NCBI RefSeq assembly: GCF_905171765.1
Contig: NC_053392.1
Location: forward strand, 409,826,366-409,890,365
Source of the DNA: Bufo bufo
Taxonomy: Eukaryota; Chordata; Amphibia; Anura; Bufonidae
Reading direction: 5' to 3'
DNA length: 64,000 nt
Positions 1 to 9,866 of the stretch are shown in pieces (position 1 is the stretch's first letter; the number at the start of each line of letters is the position of its first letter). The notes under the pieces are model-generated. The model ran no database searches. It was not told the origin of the DNA and saw only the letters and a program-made list of their open reading frames with translations. The position numbers were made by a program, and so were the translations under genes.

Positions 1-10
1 TGCTTCTGAT

Positions 11-1451
11 GTGGTGGTCCAGCCTGCCACAGCAACCACTGCATCACCCAGTGGCACGCACCCGATTTCAGCCAGTCAAGGCTCCACTACCTCAGCCGAA
101 GGGAACTGTCTGTCATTCCCATCTTCTGCTGGTCCAGATGCTCCTGCTCCTTCACCTCCTACTCCTTGTCAGTCATTCTTACAGCAATCGATCACCGAAG
201 CGATTGTAAAGAGACAGCAGTATGCGTGCACGCATCCAACGGCGCAGAAGCTGAACGTGCTCCTGTCCAAGTTGCTGCTGCTGCAGTCCCTCCCTTTGCA
301 AGTGGTGGAAAGTCCAAAGCCATCATTTTTTTGCGAAAAAGGCAGTACCAGCCATGCACAAATATGTAGAACAGAAGGTGGGCCAGTCCTTGAGCCTGTC
401 AGTGAGGGCTGATGTGTGGAGCTGTAACTATGGTCAGGGACAATTCATGTCCTTTACGGCCCACTGGGTGAATGTGGTTCCTGCTCAGCCACACCAGCAA
501 CTTGGCCAGGTCTCGCCGCTTCCGCCCCCACGTTGTCACGCCATTGTTCCTGCGATAATATCCACCTCTGTCTCATCATCCTCCACCATGTCCTCAGCCT
601 CCACTGTAGGGACAAGTCACAGTGTCCCTCCAGCATACCACATGTGCAGGGCACGGCAGTGTCACGCTGTTCTGCACCTCGTTTCACTGGATGAACGGAG
701 TAACACAGAGGAGGAAAAAAAGGGAATCCTGGCTTTCTCCCCGACAACTCAAAATCGTAACCATGGTGACCGACAACGGGAAGAGCTGCTGCTGCTGCCA
801 TATCCACACTTTGTCACCTTGCCACTCTGTGGAATCCTGCTGCTGCTGCCATCTCCACACTATGTCACCTTGCCACAATGTGGTATCCTGATGCTGCTGC
901 CATGTCCACATTATGTCACCTTGCCACTCTGTGGTATTCTGATGCTGCTGCTTCTGCCATATCCACACTATGTCACCATGCCACTATTTGGTATCTTCCT
1001 GATGCTGCTGCTGCCACCTCCAGACTCTGTCATTGTGCCACTTGGTGGCCTTCTCCTGATGGTGCCAACTGCAGACTCTGTAATTTTGCCACTCGGTGGC
1101 CTCCTCATACTGCTGCCACCTCCAGACTCTGTCATTGTGCTACTCGGTGGCCTCCTCATACTGCTTCCACCTCCCGACCCTGTCATTAGGCCACTCTGTG
1201 GTCTCCTCATGTTTCTTCCACCTCACCACTATGTCATAGGTCCACTCTGTGGACTTCTCATGATGTTCCCATCCTCCCCACTTCATGACTGGTCCACTAT
1301 TTTGGCTTTCGGCCTGGCTGACATAATAATTTATTTGACCTTTCTTCTGATCTGTCACAAGGAAGGAAAATTGAGACGCACAACGGATCCTGTCTGTGTA
1401 GCAGCTGTGAGGCCTGTATGGTCCCATCAGAATTGGCTTATGATTTGGTAG
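11..1451 (+). pseudogene. hAT-A: decayed hAT transposase fragment
   Basis: Broken reading frames (about 11-412 and 354-1451) resemble the middle of a hAT-superfamily transposase, the cut-and-paste enzyme of hAT DNA transposons. The segment around 410-480 (GQGQFMSFTAHWVNVV) aligns by eye with the hAT-B frame at 5,474-5,857 (GGQGRYISLTAHWLNVV), so both belong to related families. A short MVTDNG-like match near 760-780 resembles the catalytic-core segment of hAT-B (MVVSDNSRN). Beyond that the frame runs into a degenerate tandem repeat and no C-terminal dimerisation domain is seen. The 5' part lies outside the window. Stops and frame changes make a working protein very unlikely. Confidence 0.6.
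783..1290 (+). repeat. Degenerate 48-60 bp minisatellite inside hAT-A
   Basis: About nine units of roughly 48-60 bases follow the pattern CTGCTGCTGCCA, then a CCACACTATGTCACC-like block, then TTGCCACTCTGTGG. Later units drift to CCAGACTCTGTCATT and CCACTCGGTGGCC. The array stays open in one frame, giving a leucine/proline-rich tract, but this looks like a by-product of repeat length rather than a domain. Confidence 0.75.
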
Positions 1452-1707
1452 CCAAAAGCAGGAGTGGGTACAAAACACAGAAGACATGCAAATATTCCAT
1501 TCACGTGTCATCTCTGTTTTAGATGCACTCCTGTTTTTTTGGGGTATTAGCAATACAGATGGATTATTGAGAAAATGCTTACCGAGTGAGGGTGACTGCT
1601 CCACAAACAGGATCCGTTTTTTGTGGGTTATTGTTCAGACGGATGAGAGGAAGGGAAAATTAATCAGTGACATCAATACAAACATACTGCTGACACCCAC
1701 CCCATTC

Positions 1708-2194
1708 TACTACACGAGAATTCAGACTAGAACCTTCAGAATCACAGGTGCATATCCATGAAGCAAGCATGATTATAATAAATAAAATGGCTGCACACCA
1801 TTATACATACAAACAATAGAGCTAACAAATGGGGGTCATTCTAAATAAAAGTGGTACAATACTGACTATAAATGAGTTAATGGAAGCTCTTAGCGCACAT
1901 ATTTGATCAAACGTGTGTCGGGCCCATCTACCAGGCGTCAAGGTGGCTTCCGCAGATGGGTCCCTAACGCTAAATATACTGCCTCTCTTTGGACTTACCT
2001 AAGCCTACAATATTCAAGGCAGTGTAGGAACCAGCTACATACGTACTCTGCTCAGAAGTCCCAGGTAGATGGGTGTGTTCAGTCTAAAAGAGGCGCTACC
2101 CTCAATATATACTACAAGAGAATTTAGACTAGAACCTTCAGAATCACAGGTGCATATCCATGCGTCAAGGTGGCTTCCGCAGATGGGTCCCTAA
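1708..2194 (+). repeat. R1 tandem repeat (about 402-bp unit), left flank of hAT-B/ERV1
   Basis: The block TACTACACGAGAATTCAGACTAG at about 1,708 recurs as TACTACAAGAGAATTTAGACTAG at 2,110, giving a unit of about 402 bp. A second, shorter duplication joins position 2,160 directly to GCGTCAAGGTGGCTTCCGCA, already seen at about 1,938. The same family lies in mainly inverted orientation at 27,805-28,320. The array is cut at GTCCCTAA (2,187-2,194), immediately before a hAT terminus. Confidence 0.8.
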
Positions 2195-2212
2195 TAGTGA
2201 TGAGCGAGCACC
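2195..2212 (-). repeat. hAT-B terminal inverted repeat (only surviving end)
   Basis: TAGTGATGAGCGAGCACC matches the TAGTGTTGAGCGAGCATG terminus of hAT-C at 41,366 in all but three positions. The next 300 bases carry further TTCGG/CTCGG-rich subterminal sequence typical of frog hAT ends. Its partner end is missing from this locus. Confidence 0.7.
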
Positions 2213-2831
2213 AAAGTGTTCGTGTGTTCGGTCCGAACACAAAGCGATATTCATGCGCTCGGCCGAGCACCCGAGTATAATGGAAGTCAATGGGAGGCGA
2301 CCATTCATAGGAAAAGGTCTGAAAGTGATGGAAACACCTCTGAAATCGATCAGGAACAGCAGGGGGACCATGTCTGGATGCATCTTCGACACAAATGTCG
2401 CTGCTCGGAACCATGTTGTCCGAGTTGTACGCCACTTTTACCGACTGACAAAAAAAGCACAAAACCCCGCCCCCACAAAATTCTTTTTAGAGGAAAAATT
2501 GTTAGGAAACATTCTTTCCTGTAGATTCAATTGTATATACAGTGTAATGGCTGCCAAAAATTACAAGGAAAAAGAGATACAGCCTCTATATCACATAAAG
2601 GAGGGCCTCATTCACATGGTGCTACAATTGTTCAGTTAGCGGGACTCCTACACTCATACAGCCTATGCACTAAGTAAAAGGCCTGCCAAAAATTACAAGG
2701 AACAGGCACTCCAATGCACTTTTTATTACACATAAAGGAGGGCATCATACACACCCTTTAAAAATTATTAATAATAGCCTGCTGCTGACCCTCAAAAAAA
2801 ATTTGGAGCAAGGGCTGGCTTGTTTCCCTCT

Positions 2832-3826
2832 AAAACATTACAGGTGAGGGCCTGCTGCCCAGCTGACCCTCTTAAACATTATGGTTGTGGGCCTGCTGGT
2901 GAGCTGACCCGGGAAAACATTGGAGGTGAGGGCCTGAAGGTGAGCGAACCACATAAAACATTGTAGTGAGGGCCTTATGGTGAGCAGACCATATGAAACA
3001 TTGGAGGTGAGGGCCTACAGCTGAGCAGACCGTATGAAACATTGGATGTGAGGGCCTACAGGTGAGAGAACCCCATAAAACATTGTAGTGAGGGCCTTAT
3101 GGTGAGCAAACCCAATAAAACATTGCAGTGAGGGCTTACAGCTGAGAGGACCGTATGAAACATTGGAGGTGAAGGCCTGAAGGTGAGTGAACCCCATAAA
3201 ACATTGTAGTGAGGGCCTACAGCTGAGCAGACCCTATGAAACATTGGAGGTGAGGGGCTACAGGTGAGCAAACCCAATAAAACATTGTAGTGAGGGCCTA
3301 CAGCTGAGCAGACCGTATGAAACATTGGAGGTGAGGGCCTGAAGGTAAGAAAACCCCATATAACATTGTAGTGAGGGCCTACAGCTGAGCAGACCCTATG
3401 AAACATTGGACGTGAGGTTCCTGAAGGTGAGCGAATCCCATAAAACATTGTAGTAACGGCCTACAGGTGAGCAGACCGTATGAAACATTGGAGGTGAGGG
3501 CCTACAGCTGAGCAAACCCCATAAAATACTGAAGTGAGGGCCTACAGGTAAGCAGACCATATGAAACATTGTAGAGAGGGCCTGAGGGTGAGCGAACCCC
3601 ATAAAACATTGAAGTGAGGGCCTACAGGTGAGCAAACCCCATAAAACATTGTAGTGAGGGCCTACAGGCGAGCAGACCAAATGAAACATTGGAGGTGAGG
3701 GCATACAGGTGAGCAGACCGTATGAAACATTGGAGTGAGGGCCTACAAGTGAGCAGGCCGTATGAAACATTGGAGGTGAGGTCCTACAGGTGAGGAGACC
3801 GTATGAAACATTGTACTGAGGGCATA
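2832..3826 (-). repeat. hAT-B subterminal minisatellite, 38-41 bp units (copy 1)
   Basis: About 24 units of the pattern GTGAGGGCCTACAGGTGAGC, followed by AGACCGTATGAAACATTGGAG or AAACCCCATAAAACATTGTA. The two sub-types tend to alternate, suggesting amplification as dimers. The array sits between the transposase stop and the hAT terminus. A shorter relative of it sits at the same position in hAT-C (63,780-63,900). Confidence 0.9.
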
Positions 3827-3976
3827 TATACTGTATGGAACAGGAGGAGGAGGAGGAGGAGTAAACAAGATTCAAACATATCTCCTTTTTTGGAGGTGAA
3901 AAGGGTGCATCTGAATCTTGTGGATTGAGTACATTGTAAAGCATACATTTAAATTGCGTGTTTGTTCCTCATTAGC

Positions 3977-4777
3977 TCAGCGTTCCTCTGGTGGAGTGGA
4001 GAAGTCAGGGGCAATCCAGGCCTTGTTCATTTTTATCTGAGTCACCCTGTGAGCATTGCTAGTGGACAAGCAGTCTGTTATGATGCCACCAGCAGCACTA
4101 AATACACGCTCTGACAAAATGCTGGCGGAAGGGCAGGCCAACACCTCCAAGGCATAGAGAGCAAGTTTGTGCCACGTGTCCAGCTTGGACACCCAGTAGT
4201 TGAAAGGCACTGAGGGATCATTTAGGACGCTGACACGGTCTGCTATGTATTCCTTCACCATTTTCCAAAACTTTTCCCTCCTTGTACCACTTGGCCGCTC
4301 TTCAGGGTTGTCAGATGGAAAATTCCGGAGCAATCTCTCAACAAGTACTTTCTGGTATTGCACCATTTTACTCGTCCTCTCCACCACAGTAATGAGAGAT
4401 GAGAAGTTTTCTTTGTAGCGGGGGTCGAGAAGGGTGAACACCCAGTAATCCGTGTTATCTAAAATGCGTATAACTCGAGGGTCGCGGGTAAGGCAGCCTA
4501 ACAGGAATTTAGCCATTTGTGCCAGAGTACCAACAGGCAAGATGTCGACATCAGGGTGACTCTCCATCTCCTCTTCCTCCTCCTCTTCGGCCCATCCACG
4601 CTGAACAGATGGAATTAAAGTTCCATGGGTACTAGTCTCAGTAGCAGAGGCAACAGTCTCCATCTTCTCCTCCTTCTTCTCCTCTTCTTCACGGTCTAAT
4701 TCGTGCTGAGAAGACGAACTGTGGGTGGTCTGGGTATCCCCCTGTGAGATGTCCTCCCCCAGTTCCTCGTCTGCCAC
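3977..4777 (-). pseudogene. hAT-B transposase, C-terminal part with dimerisation domain (copy 1)
   Basis: This 266-codon frame is the C-terminal portion of a hAT transposase. Residues about 1-80 are an acidic, glutamate-rich stretch. Residues about 100-130 contain NTDYWVFTLLDPRYKENFSS, a conserved hAT segment. Residues about 205-260 form the hAT dimerisation region, with ALEVLACPSASILSERVFSA followed by AGGIITD and a terminal MNKAWI. The catalytic-core segments lie upstream in separate broken pieces (5,046-5,857), so no complete enzyme can be read. Family assignment is secure; activity is excluded by the fragmentation. Confidence 0.8.
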
Positions 4778-5045
4778 ATTCAGAGCGTCGTCCTTAATTG
4801 TGAGCAGCGATCATTTCAGTAGACACAGCAGTGGGATGGTTACGCTGATAATAGCATTATCGCCACTAACCAACTGTGTGGATTCTTCAAAGTTTTTTAA
4901 AACCTCACACAGGTATGACATCAATGCCCACTCCTCGCTTGTGAATAGTGGCAGTTGACTTGAAAGGCGACGACCATTTTGCAGCTGTTATTCCACAACT
5001 GCCCTCTGCTGCTCACAAAGCCTGGCCAACATATAGAACATAGAG

Positions 5046-5306
5046 TTACAGGGCGTGCTCACGACGCACAGCAGTCGGTGAGCTGGAAGCCGCAAGCGCT
5101 GCTGCAGCGCTGACAGGCCGGCTGAAGCTGTGGACGACTTGCGAAAATGGGCACACACACTTCACTAGTAGCTCTTGCAAATTGGGGTATGTTTTGATAA
5201 ACCGCTGAACCACTAAGTTTAAGATGTGGGCTAGGCATGGGATGTGTGTCAGGTTGCCGAGTTCCAAAGCCGCCACCAAGTTACGGCTATTGTCAGACAC
5301 AACCAT
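5046..5306 (-). pseudogene. hAT-B transposase, catalytic-core fragment (copy 1)
   Basis: An 86-codon frame begins MVVSDNSRNLVAALELG and continues with HIPCLAHILNLVVQ. A (V/C)SDN motif followed by a C-x2-H element (CLAH) and LNLVVQ is typical of hAT transposase cores, where the aspartate is a catalytic candidate. The 3' part loses frame near 5,120. It lies between the 5,474-5,857 fragment and the C-terminal frame, in the expected order on the minus strand. Confidence 0.65.
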
Positions 5307-5473
5307 ACCTGGTTGTAGGTTAAGTGGAGAGAGCCACAGCTTGGTCTGGTCCCTTATACACTGCCAGAGCTCTGCTCGGTGTGCTGTTTGTACCCTAAGC
5401 TGATCAGCTTCAGCATGGCCTGTTGACGCTTACCCACAGCAGTGCTACACTGCTTCCAGCTAGCAACTGATGG

Positions 5474-5857
5474 CTAATGGCTGCTGGAGGTGGAAGTGGA
5501 GAAGGATGAGGCAGAAGAGGAGGAGAAGTGGGGGTTGGAGCCAGTGACATAGTTGCTTGCGGAGACCCTGATGGACGTAGGGCCCCCAATCCTGGGCGTG
5601 GGTAGCACCTGTGCCATCCCAGGGTACGACTCACTCCTGGCCTCCACCACATTCAACCAGTGTGCGGTCAGGGAAATGTAGCGTCCCTGGCCACCAGCAC
5701 TTGTCCATGTGTCCGTGGTTAAGTGGACCTTCCCAGTAACTGCGTTGGTCAGGGCACGGGTGATGTTCTGGGACACATGCTGGTGTAAGGTGGGTAGGTG
5801 AGTGTTAGGTCCCCGAGCTACTTGAGAAACCTTGGCGCGGTGCTCGGGCTCAGACAT
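5474..5857 (-). pseudogene. hAT-B transposase, upstream core fragment (copy 1)
   Basis: A 127-codon frame contains KVHLTTDTWTSAGGQGRYIS followed by LTAHWLNVV. The TxDxWTS pattern resembles the first catalytic aspartate region of hAT transposases. After about residue 80 the frame becomes serine-rich and is probably shifted. Its first 20 codons (MSEPEHRAKVSQVARGPNTH) lie in a 166-bp direct repeat whose other copy is at 6,436-6,601. Confidence 0.65.
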
Positions 5858-6601
5858 GTCCTACACCGTAGGACATGTTGGCTAATCTCTCAATTTTAAA
5901 ATCAGTTTGAGGGTTTAGTAAGACCGCAGAGTGCACCTGTCTTTGCTATTATTTTGTTATATTGCTATATTGATTATCACATCCACATAATTGCTATCTT
6001 GTGTAGGATGTCTACTGTGGTACTTGTGGTTCGCTGCGGGCATCCTCCACTGTATGCATTTTTGCTGGGGATCGTCATTAGCAACGGGCCACAAGTGCAG
6101 GATTTGCTCCCCTATATATATGCACAACTGCATGTGGGTTTGAGCACTTCCTGCTTGTTTAATACCACGCCATTCTTTTCTGTTTGTATTTATAGAGATG
6201 CCTGGAGGTGTATAAACTCCAATTTAAATGTTCCTGCTTTCCATCTACAGGCTACATTTAGGTGCACCTGTGAGGCCTGGGCCATATCAGCCAGTCTTGA
6301 GTGGGACTCGCAGACTCCTCCCTCCTCCCATTGCAAGCATTAACACATGCTGGAGGTAACTGGTGAGTTGTTTGTGAGTCGGCCTCATGCTCTTGTAATT
6401 TGCCCACTGGCTCCTGGTATTGCCCATATGGCACAGGTAGGTGAGTGTTAGGTCCCTGAGCTACTTGAGAAACCTTGGCGCGGTGCTCGGGCTCAGACAT
6501 GTCCTACACCATAAGACATGTTGGCTAATCTCTCAATTTTAAAATCGGTTTGAGGGTTTAGTAAGACCGCAGAGTGCACCTGTCTTTGCTATTATTTTGT
6601 T
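5793..6601. repeat. 166-bp direct repeats (5,793-5,958 and 6,436-6,601) flanking a 477-bp segment (copy 1)
   Basis: The two 166-bp repeats are 643 bases apart, start at GGTAGGTGAGTGTTAGGTCC and end at CTATTATTTTGTT, with only a few differences (for example CCCCGAG versus CCCTGAG). They interrupt the hAT-B transposase. The 477 bases between them (5,959-6,435) show no TIR, poly-A or coding similarity that I recognise. Confidence 0.85.
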
Positions 6602-6960
6602 GTAAGGCGGGCATGGCACGCCGTGAAAAATAGAGGCGGCGGGGGAAGGCATACCGAGGGACTGCAGCCGACATCAAGCTTCGGAAGGCCTCAGTGTCCA
6701 CAAGCCTATATGGCAACATTTCAAGGGCCAGTAATTTTGAAAGTTGGCAATTAAGTGCTATGGCCTGTAGGTGGGTGGGTATTTGTGCTTGACTATGACT
6801 ATGGTATGGACATTTGGACGGTGCACTGCGACAGGGAAGTGGATGTTGTTGCTGCTGGTTCATTCGAAGATCCAGGTGCAGGGCGAGAGACATCCGGGCC
6901 TGCGTCTTGGACAGGGGATTGGACAGCACGTAACACAGGGGAAGAGGAGGCAGTGGTGTG
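6602..6960 (-). pseudogene. hAT-B transposase, N-terminal-half fragment (copy 1)
   Basis: The minus-strand sequence here aligns by eye with the segment after the BED zinc finger in hAT-C: both read CACACCACTGCCTCCTCTTC, then CCTGTGTTACGTGCTG and CAATCCCCTGTCCAAGACGC. The zinc finger itself, present in hAT-C at about 62,770-62,880, is not found here because the element ends at the ERV1 junction. Frames are broken. Confidence 0.65.
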
Positions 6961-7145
6961 AAAATTTGAACGCAAGTGGCGGTCTGAAACACCAATAGTC
7001 GATAGGGGTCCAAAGAGTATAGAGAGACATTAAGATACGAATCAGCTGAAAATCAGTTGACAGGTCTTGTCGGAGCCTTCACGGTTCAGTACAGCCGGTC
7101 CTGACAGCGATTGTCTCACTTATTCTTTGAACTATAAATACTAAC

Positions 7146-8756
7146 ATGGGAGGACAAGGGTCTAAAACTAAATTCCCTAAACCAGAACCAGGAGAAACTT
7201 GCAAAATATATGTAGCCCGTGTTAGTCCAACAAACTATTACCTGATCAACCCGTGGGTAGATAATCTAGCAGGCTGGACTGAGGTAATGGATGCTGCAGA
7301 TCCATTCCCCAGAGACGGTGATAATAGCATTTATCATATGGATATGGTCAAAGGACTATGTCTAGGTGATAAAACAGCCTGGCCGCATTTCGATGCGGAT
7401 CTTTCCTGGGACATGGAGTACATGTCCAGGGGAGGAGAACAGTGGCTGGAAATAGCCCCCCACTGGTATGATGCAGGTAATAGCAAGAAGAATAAGAATC
7501 TAAAAAGTCCCAAAAATGATAGGTCTCTACATGAAATAGAACAGGAGGTAGGCACAAAGAAGAGAAGTCAGAAATCCCCTCCACCTTATAATAAATCCAC
7601 TCCCACGGCACCTCTGTACCCAGTTCTGACTCAGATGGAGGAAGATGCTGTAACAGCGGTTATACCATTAAAACTAGAAGAAAAATACCGACCCCCCACG
7701 CCAACATTTGGAAACATAATAGAGCGCAGTCTAATTACTGGCACACCGCATACTAGTTATATTACACGCAGTACAAGTAGAATGAAAGATGAAACAGAAA
7801 AGGAAGAATCAAAAGAGGGAGTCCAAGTAATCGCTCCCTTTCTGACAGTGGGACAATACTTAGTAAAAAAGCCCATAAAAATAGAGGATCTCAACAAAAT
7901 TATAAAGTATTGTCCCAAACCTTCCATGGTCCCACTGGGGACTATTACATACCTTAAAAAGGCCTGTAGAGGGCGCAACTATACACAGGAAGATTTAAGG
8001 CTTATCCTGGATGGTATTATAGGCACGCACACAACATGGGATTGGGACAAGGTTAAATCCATATCTATGATTGCACAACGCGGTGATGCTCAGGATTATA
8101 TATGTAACACAGAAGAGGGTCAGAAAAGGATATGGGCGGAAATTGAGGACCATATGAATGAGGTATTCAAACAAAAATCTTCATTGCCCATAGCAGTAGC
8201 CTGCAAACAGAAATCTGTTGAATCGGTCACTGAATTTTGGAAAAGATTTATTGATTGCTGGAAGACCGAGGTCGGGCTACCTGTGCGTGACAATGATAGT
8301 TTGATTATTTCCACATTTGTAAACAATCTAACAGATAAATTGATCTTAACTGTAAAACAAAATGTGTCCTCTTGGACTTCAGATACAACTGACGAGTTTG
8401 AGAAACATCTCTTTGAAAAGGAAGCAGCAGGATGCTTTGAGATTAGGAAAGCAACTTCCCCCACACACGCATATACTAGCAGAGGGAGGGGGAGGGGGAG
8501 GAGGGGTAGAAATAGCAGAACCTACAATGAAAGGCAGGACTCATTGCCAAATAATTGTTGTTATAACTGTGGAAAGGAAGGACATTGGGCACGTCAATGC
8601 CGTGCGCCAAGACGGGATGGGAGAATTCAAGATTACAACACACAGAAACCTGACACTCAGTCACAAAATAATCAACCAGGTCAGATAAACCACAGACAAA
8701 GTTCACAGAGTCAGCCCAGATTCCCATTAGATTGGCATCAGCAAAACTCATACTGA
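7146..8756 (+). CDS. gag: ERV1 gag polyprotein (copy 1), intact frame
   Basis: A 536-codon open frame encodes the structural polyprotein that would form matrix, capsid and nucleocapsid at the plasma membrane. It starts MGGQGSK, giving a glycine at position 2 suitable for myristoylation. A PPPY late motif lies near residue 146 and PTAP near 152, both budding-type motifs. The central region should be capsid. An arginine/glycine-rich stretch (RGRGRGRRGR) lies near 445, followed by one CCHC zinc knuckle, CYNCGKEGHWARQC, near 471-485. The length suits gammaretrovirus-like Gag proteins. The start is the first ATG after the leader. The frame is undamaged and identical in the second copy, unlike pol and env. 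Confidence 0.9.
   Translation: MGGQGSKTKFPKPEPGETCKIYVARVSPTNYYLINPWVDNLAGWTEVMDAADPFPRDGDNSIYHMDMVKGLCLGDKTAWPHFDADLSWDMEYMSRGGEQWLEIAPHWYDAGNSKKNKNLKSPKNDRSLHEIEQEVGTKKRSQKSPPPYNKSTPTAPLYPVLTQMEEDAVTAVIPLKLEEKYRPPTPTFGNIIERSLITGTPHTSYITRSTSRMKDETEKEESKEGVQVIAPFLTVGQYLVKKPIKIEDLNKIIKYCPKPSMVPLGTITYLKKACRGRNYTQEDLRLILDGIIGTHTTWDWDKVKSISMIAQRGDAQDYICNTEEGQKRIWAEIEDHMNEVFKQKSSLPIAVACKQKSVESVTEFWKRFIDCWKTEVGLPVRDNDSLIISTFVNNLTDKLILTVKQNVSSWTSDTTDEFEKHLFEKEAAGCFEIRKATSPTHAYTSRGRGRGRRGRNSRTYNERQDSLPNNCCYNCGKEGHWARQCRAPRRDGRIQDYNTQKPDTQSQNNQPGQINHRQSSQSQPRFPLDWHQQNSY
8754..8756 (+). promoter_or_regulatory. Candidate UGA readthrough site between gag and pol (copy 1)
   Basis: Gag ends in TGA and the protease-pol frame continues in the same phase. 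The stop is followed by GGCTGCCAGGAGGGACAAGC, a G-rich then C-rich stretch comparable in composition to readthrough signals of gammaretroviruses. A second in-frame TGA at 8,805-8,807 would block readthrough today and is probably later decay. Readthrough is inferred from frame and position only. Confidence 0.5.
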
Positions 8757-9866
8757 GGCTGCCAGGAGGGACAAGCCCCAACTTTCACACAGGTCACAAC
8801 ACATTGAAAGGACACACCAGTAATTCTACTTAGAATAGCAGGAAGAAAAGTGGGGTTTCTAATAGATAGTGGAGCTACTTCTAGTGTGTTAAACAATTCA
8901 ATGTACAAAGGGCCTTTAAGGAAGTGTGTGCCCTCTATGGGAATAAATGGGGTACTGACGAGGACATACAGAATAGATTCCTTACCAGTAGAAACCATTG
9001 ATAGGGAATACATTACAGATCATGCTTTTAGCATTATACCTGAATGTCCTGTGAGTCTTCTGGGAAGAGACTTATTCATTAAGTTAGAATTGCAAATCAC
9101 TGTTGAGAACAATGGCATCAGTGTATACTCTGATGCCTTGCCCATAATAACCCCCACACCTCTGATCTTTACAAACTTACAAGATCACTCAGAATTAGAG
9201 GATATAGACCCATCATTATGGGCAAAAGGGGACTATGACACAGGATTCATTGACTGCACACCATACAAAGCAACCATCAAAGAGGGCAGTACACCTGTAT
9301 ATCAGAAACAATACCCACTGTCAAAAGAGAAACTTGATGGGCTTAGGCCAATGATAAAGGAATTCCTACAAAAGGGAATCCTGGAAGAGGTGATTTCACC
9401 CTACAGCACGCCCGTGAATCCAGTGACAAAGGCAGATGGTACTACCCGCTTTGTACAGGATTTGAGGGCAATAAATAATATCATTGTGCCTATTGCTCCT
9501 ATTGTCCCAGATGTCACCTCACTTCTTTTTGCAATTCCTGCAGACGCTGTCTATTTCAGCGTGATAGATCTGAAGAATGCTTTCTTCTCTATCCCAGTTG
9601 ATAAGGCAACCAGACTACTTTTTGCTTTTTCCTTTGACAGACGTCAACTGACCTGGTGCAGACCCCAGGGATATGCTGATTCACCTGTAGTGTACAGCAT
9701 AGTCCTCCAAGCTACGTTAAAACCATGGTACTCCCCCCCCCCCCCCAAGGTTCTGTGCTGCTGCAATATGTCAATGATTTATTACTGTGTAGCATGTCAG
9801 CGGAGGCCAGCATTCAGGATGGTTTATCACTGTTACAATGGTTGTCAGGATGTGGTCACAAAGTGA
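8757..9866 (+). pseudogene. pol: ERV1 pro and N-terminal reverse transcriptase (copy 1)
   Basis: This same-phase continuation of gag contains the retroviral aspartic protease active site, FLIDSGATSSVLN, near 8,850, which would cut the polyprotein. The reverse transcriptase fingers and palm follow: a KADGTTRFVQDLRAINN segment, then YFSVIDLKNAFFSIPV carrying the first catalytic aspartate. The frame is lost in a run of 14 cytosines at 9,733-9,746, after which pol continues in another phase. An in-frame TGA at 8,805-8,807 is a second break. The codons past 9,746 in this phase are out of frame and should not be read as protein. Confidence 0.8.

Larger units (their letters stand above)
2195..6960 (-). 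mobile_element. hAT-B, decayed hAT transposon (copy 1)
   Basis: The minus-strand hAT element has its 3' terminus at 2,195 (TAGTGATGAGCGAGCACC), preceded by the 8-bp site GTCCCTAA; hAT elements make 8-bp target duplications. From right to left it holds an N-terminal-half fragment, a middle segment, a catalytic-core segment and an intact C-terminal dimerisation frame, then a subterminal minisatellite and the terminus. The opposite terminus is absent: hAT similarity, judged against the related copy at 62,900-63,000, stops near 6,957 and retroviral leader follows. The element is interrupted by a 477-bp segment between 166-bp direct repeats. Boundaries at the right end are approximate. Confidence 0.75.

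Noticed and set aside
3015..3448. Minus-strand frames with repeated SPPMFHTVCS-like residues
   Set aside because: Translations of the hAT-B minisatellite, repeated exactly in copy 2.
2832..3826. Possible CRISPR-like array
   Set aside because: Units are contiguous 38-41 bp tandem repeats without unique spacers, inside a eukaryotic hAT element.
6970..6990. TGGCGGTCTGAAACACCA as an ERV1 primer-binding site
   Set aside because: It starts with TGG at a plausible place, but does not match a tRNA 3' end I recognise, and no LTR end precedes it.
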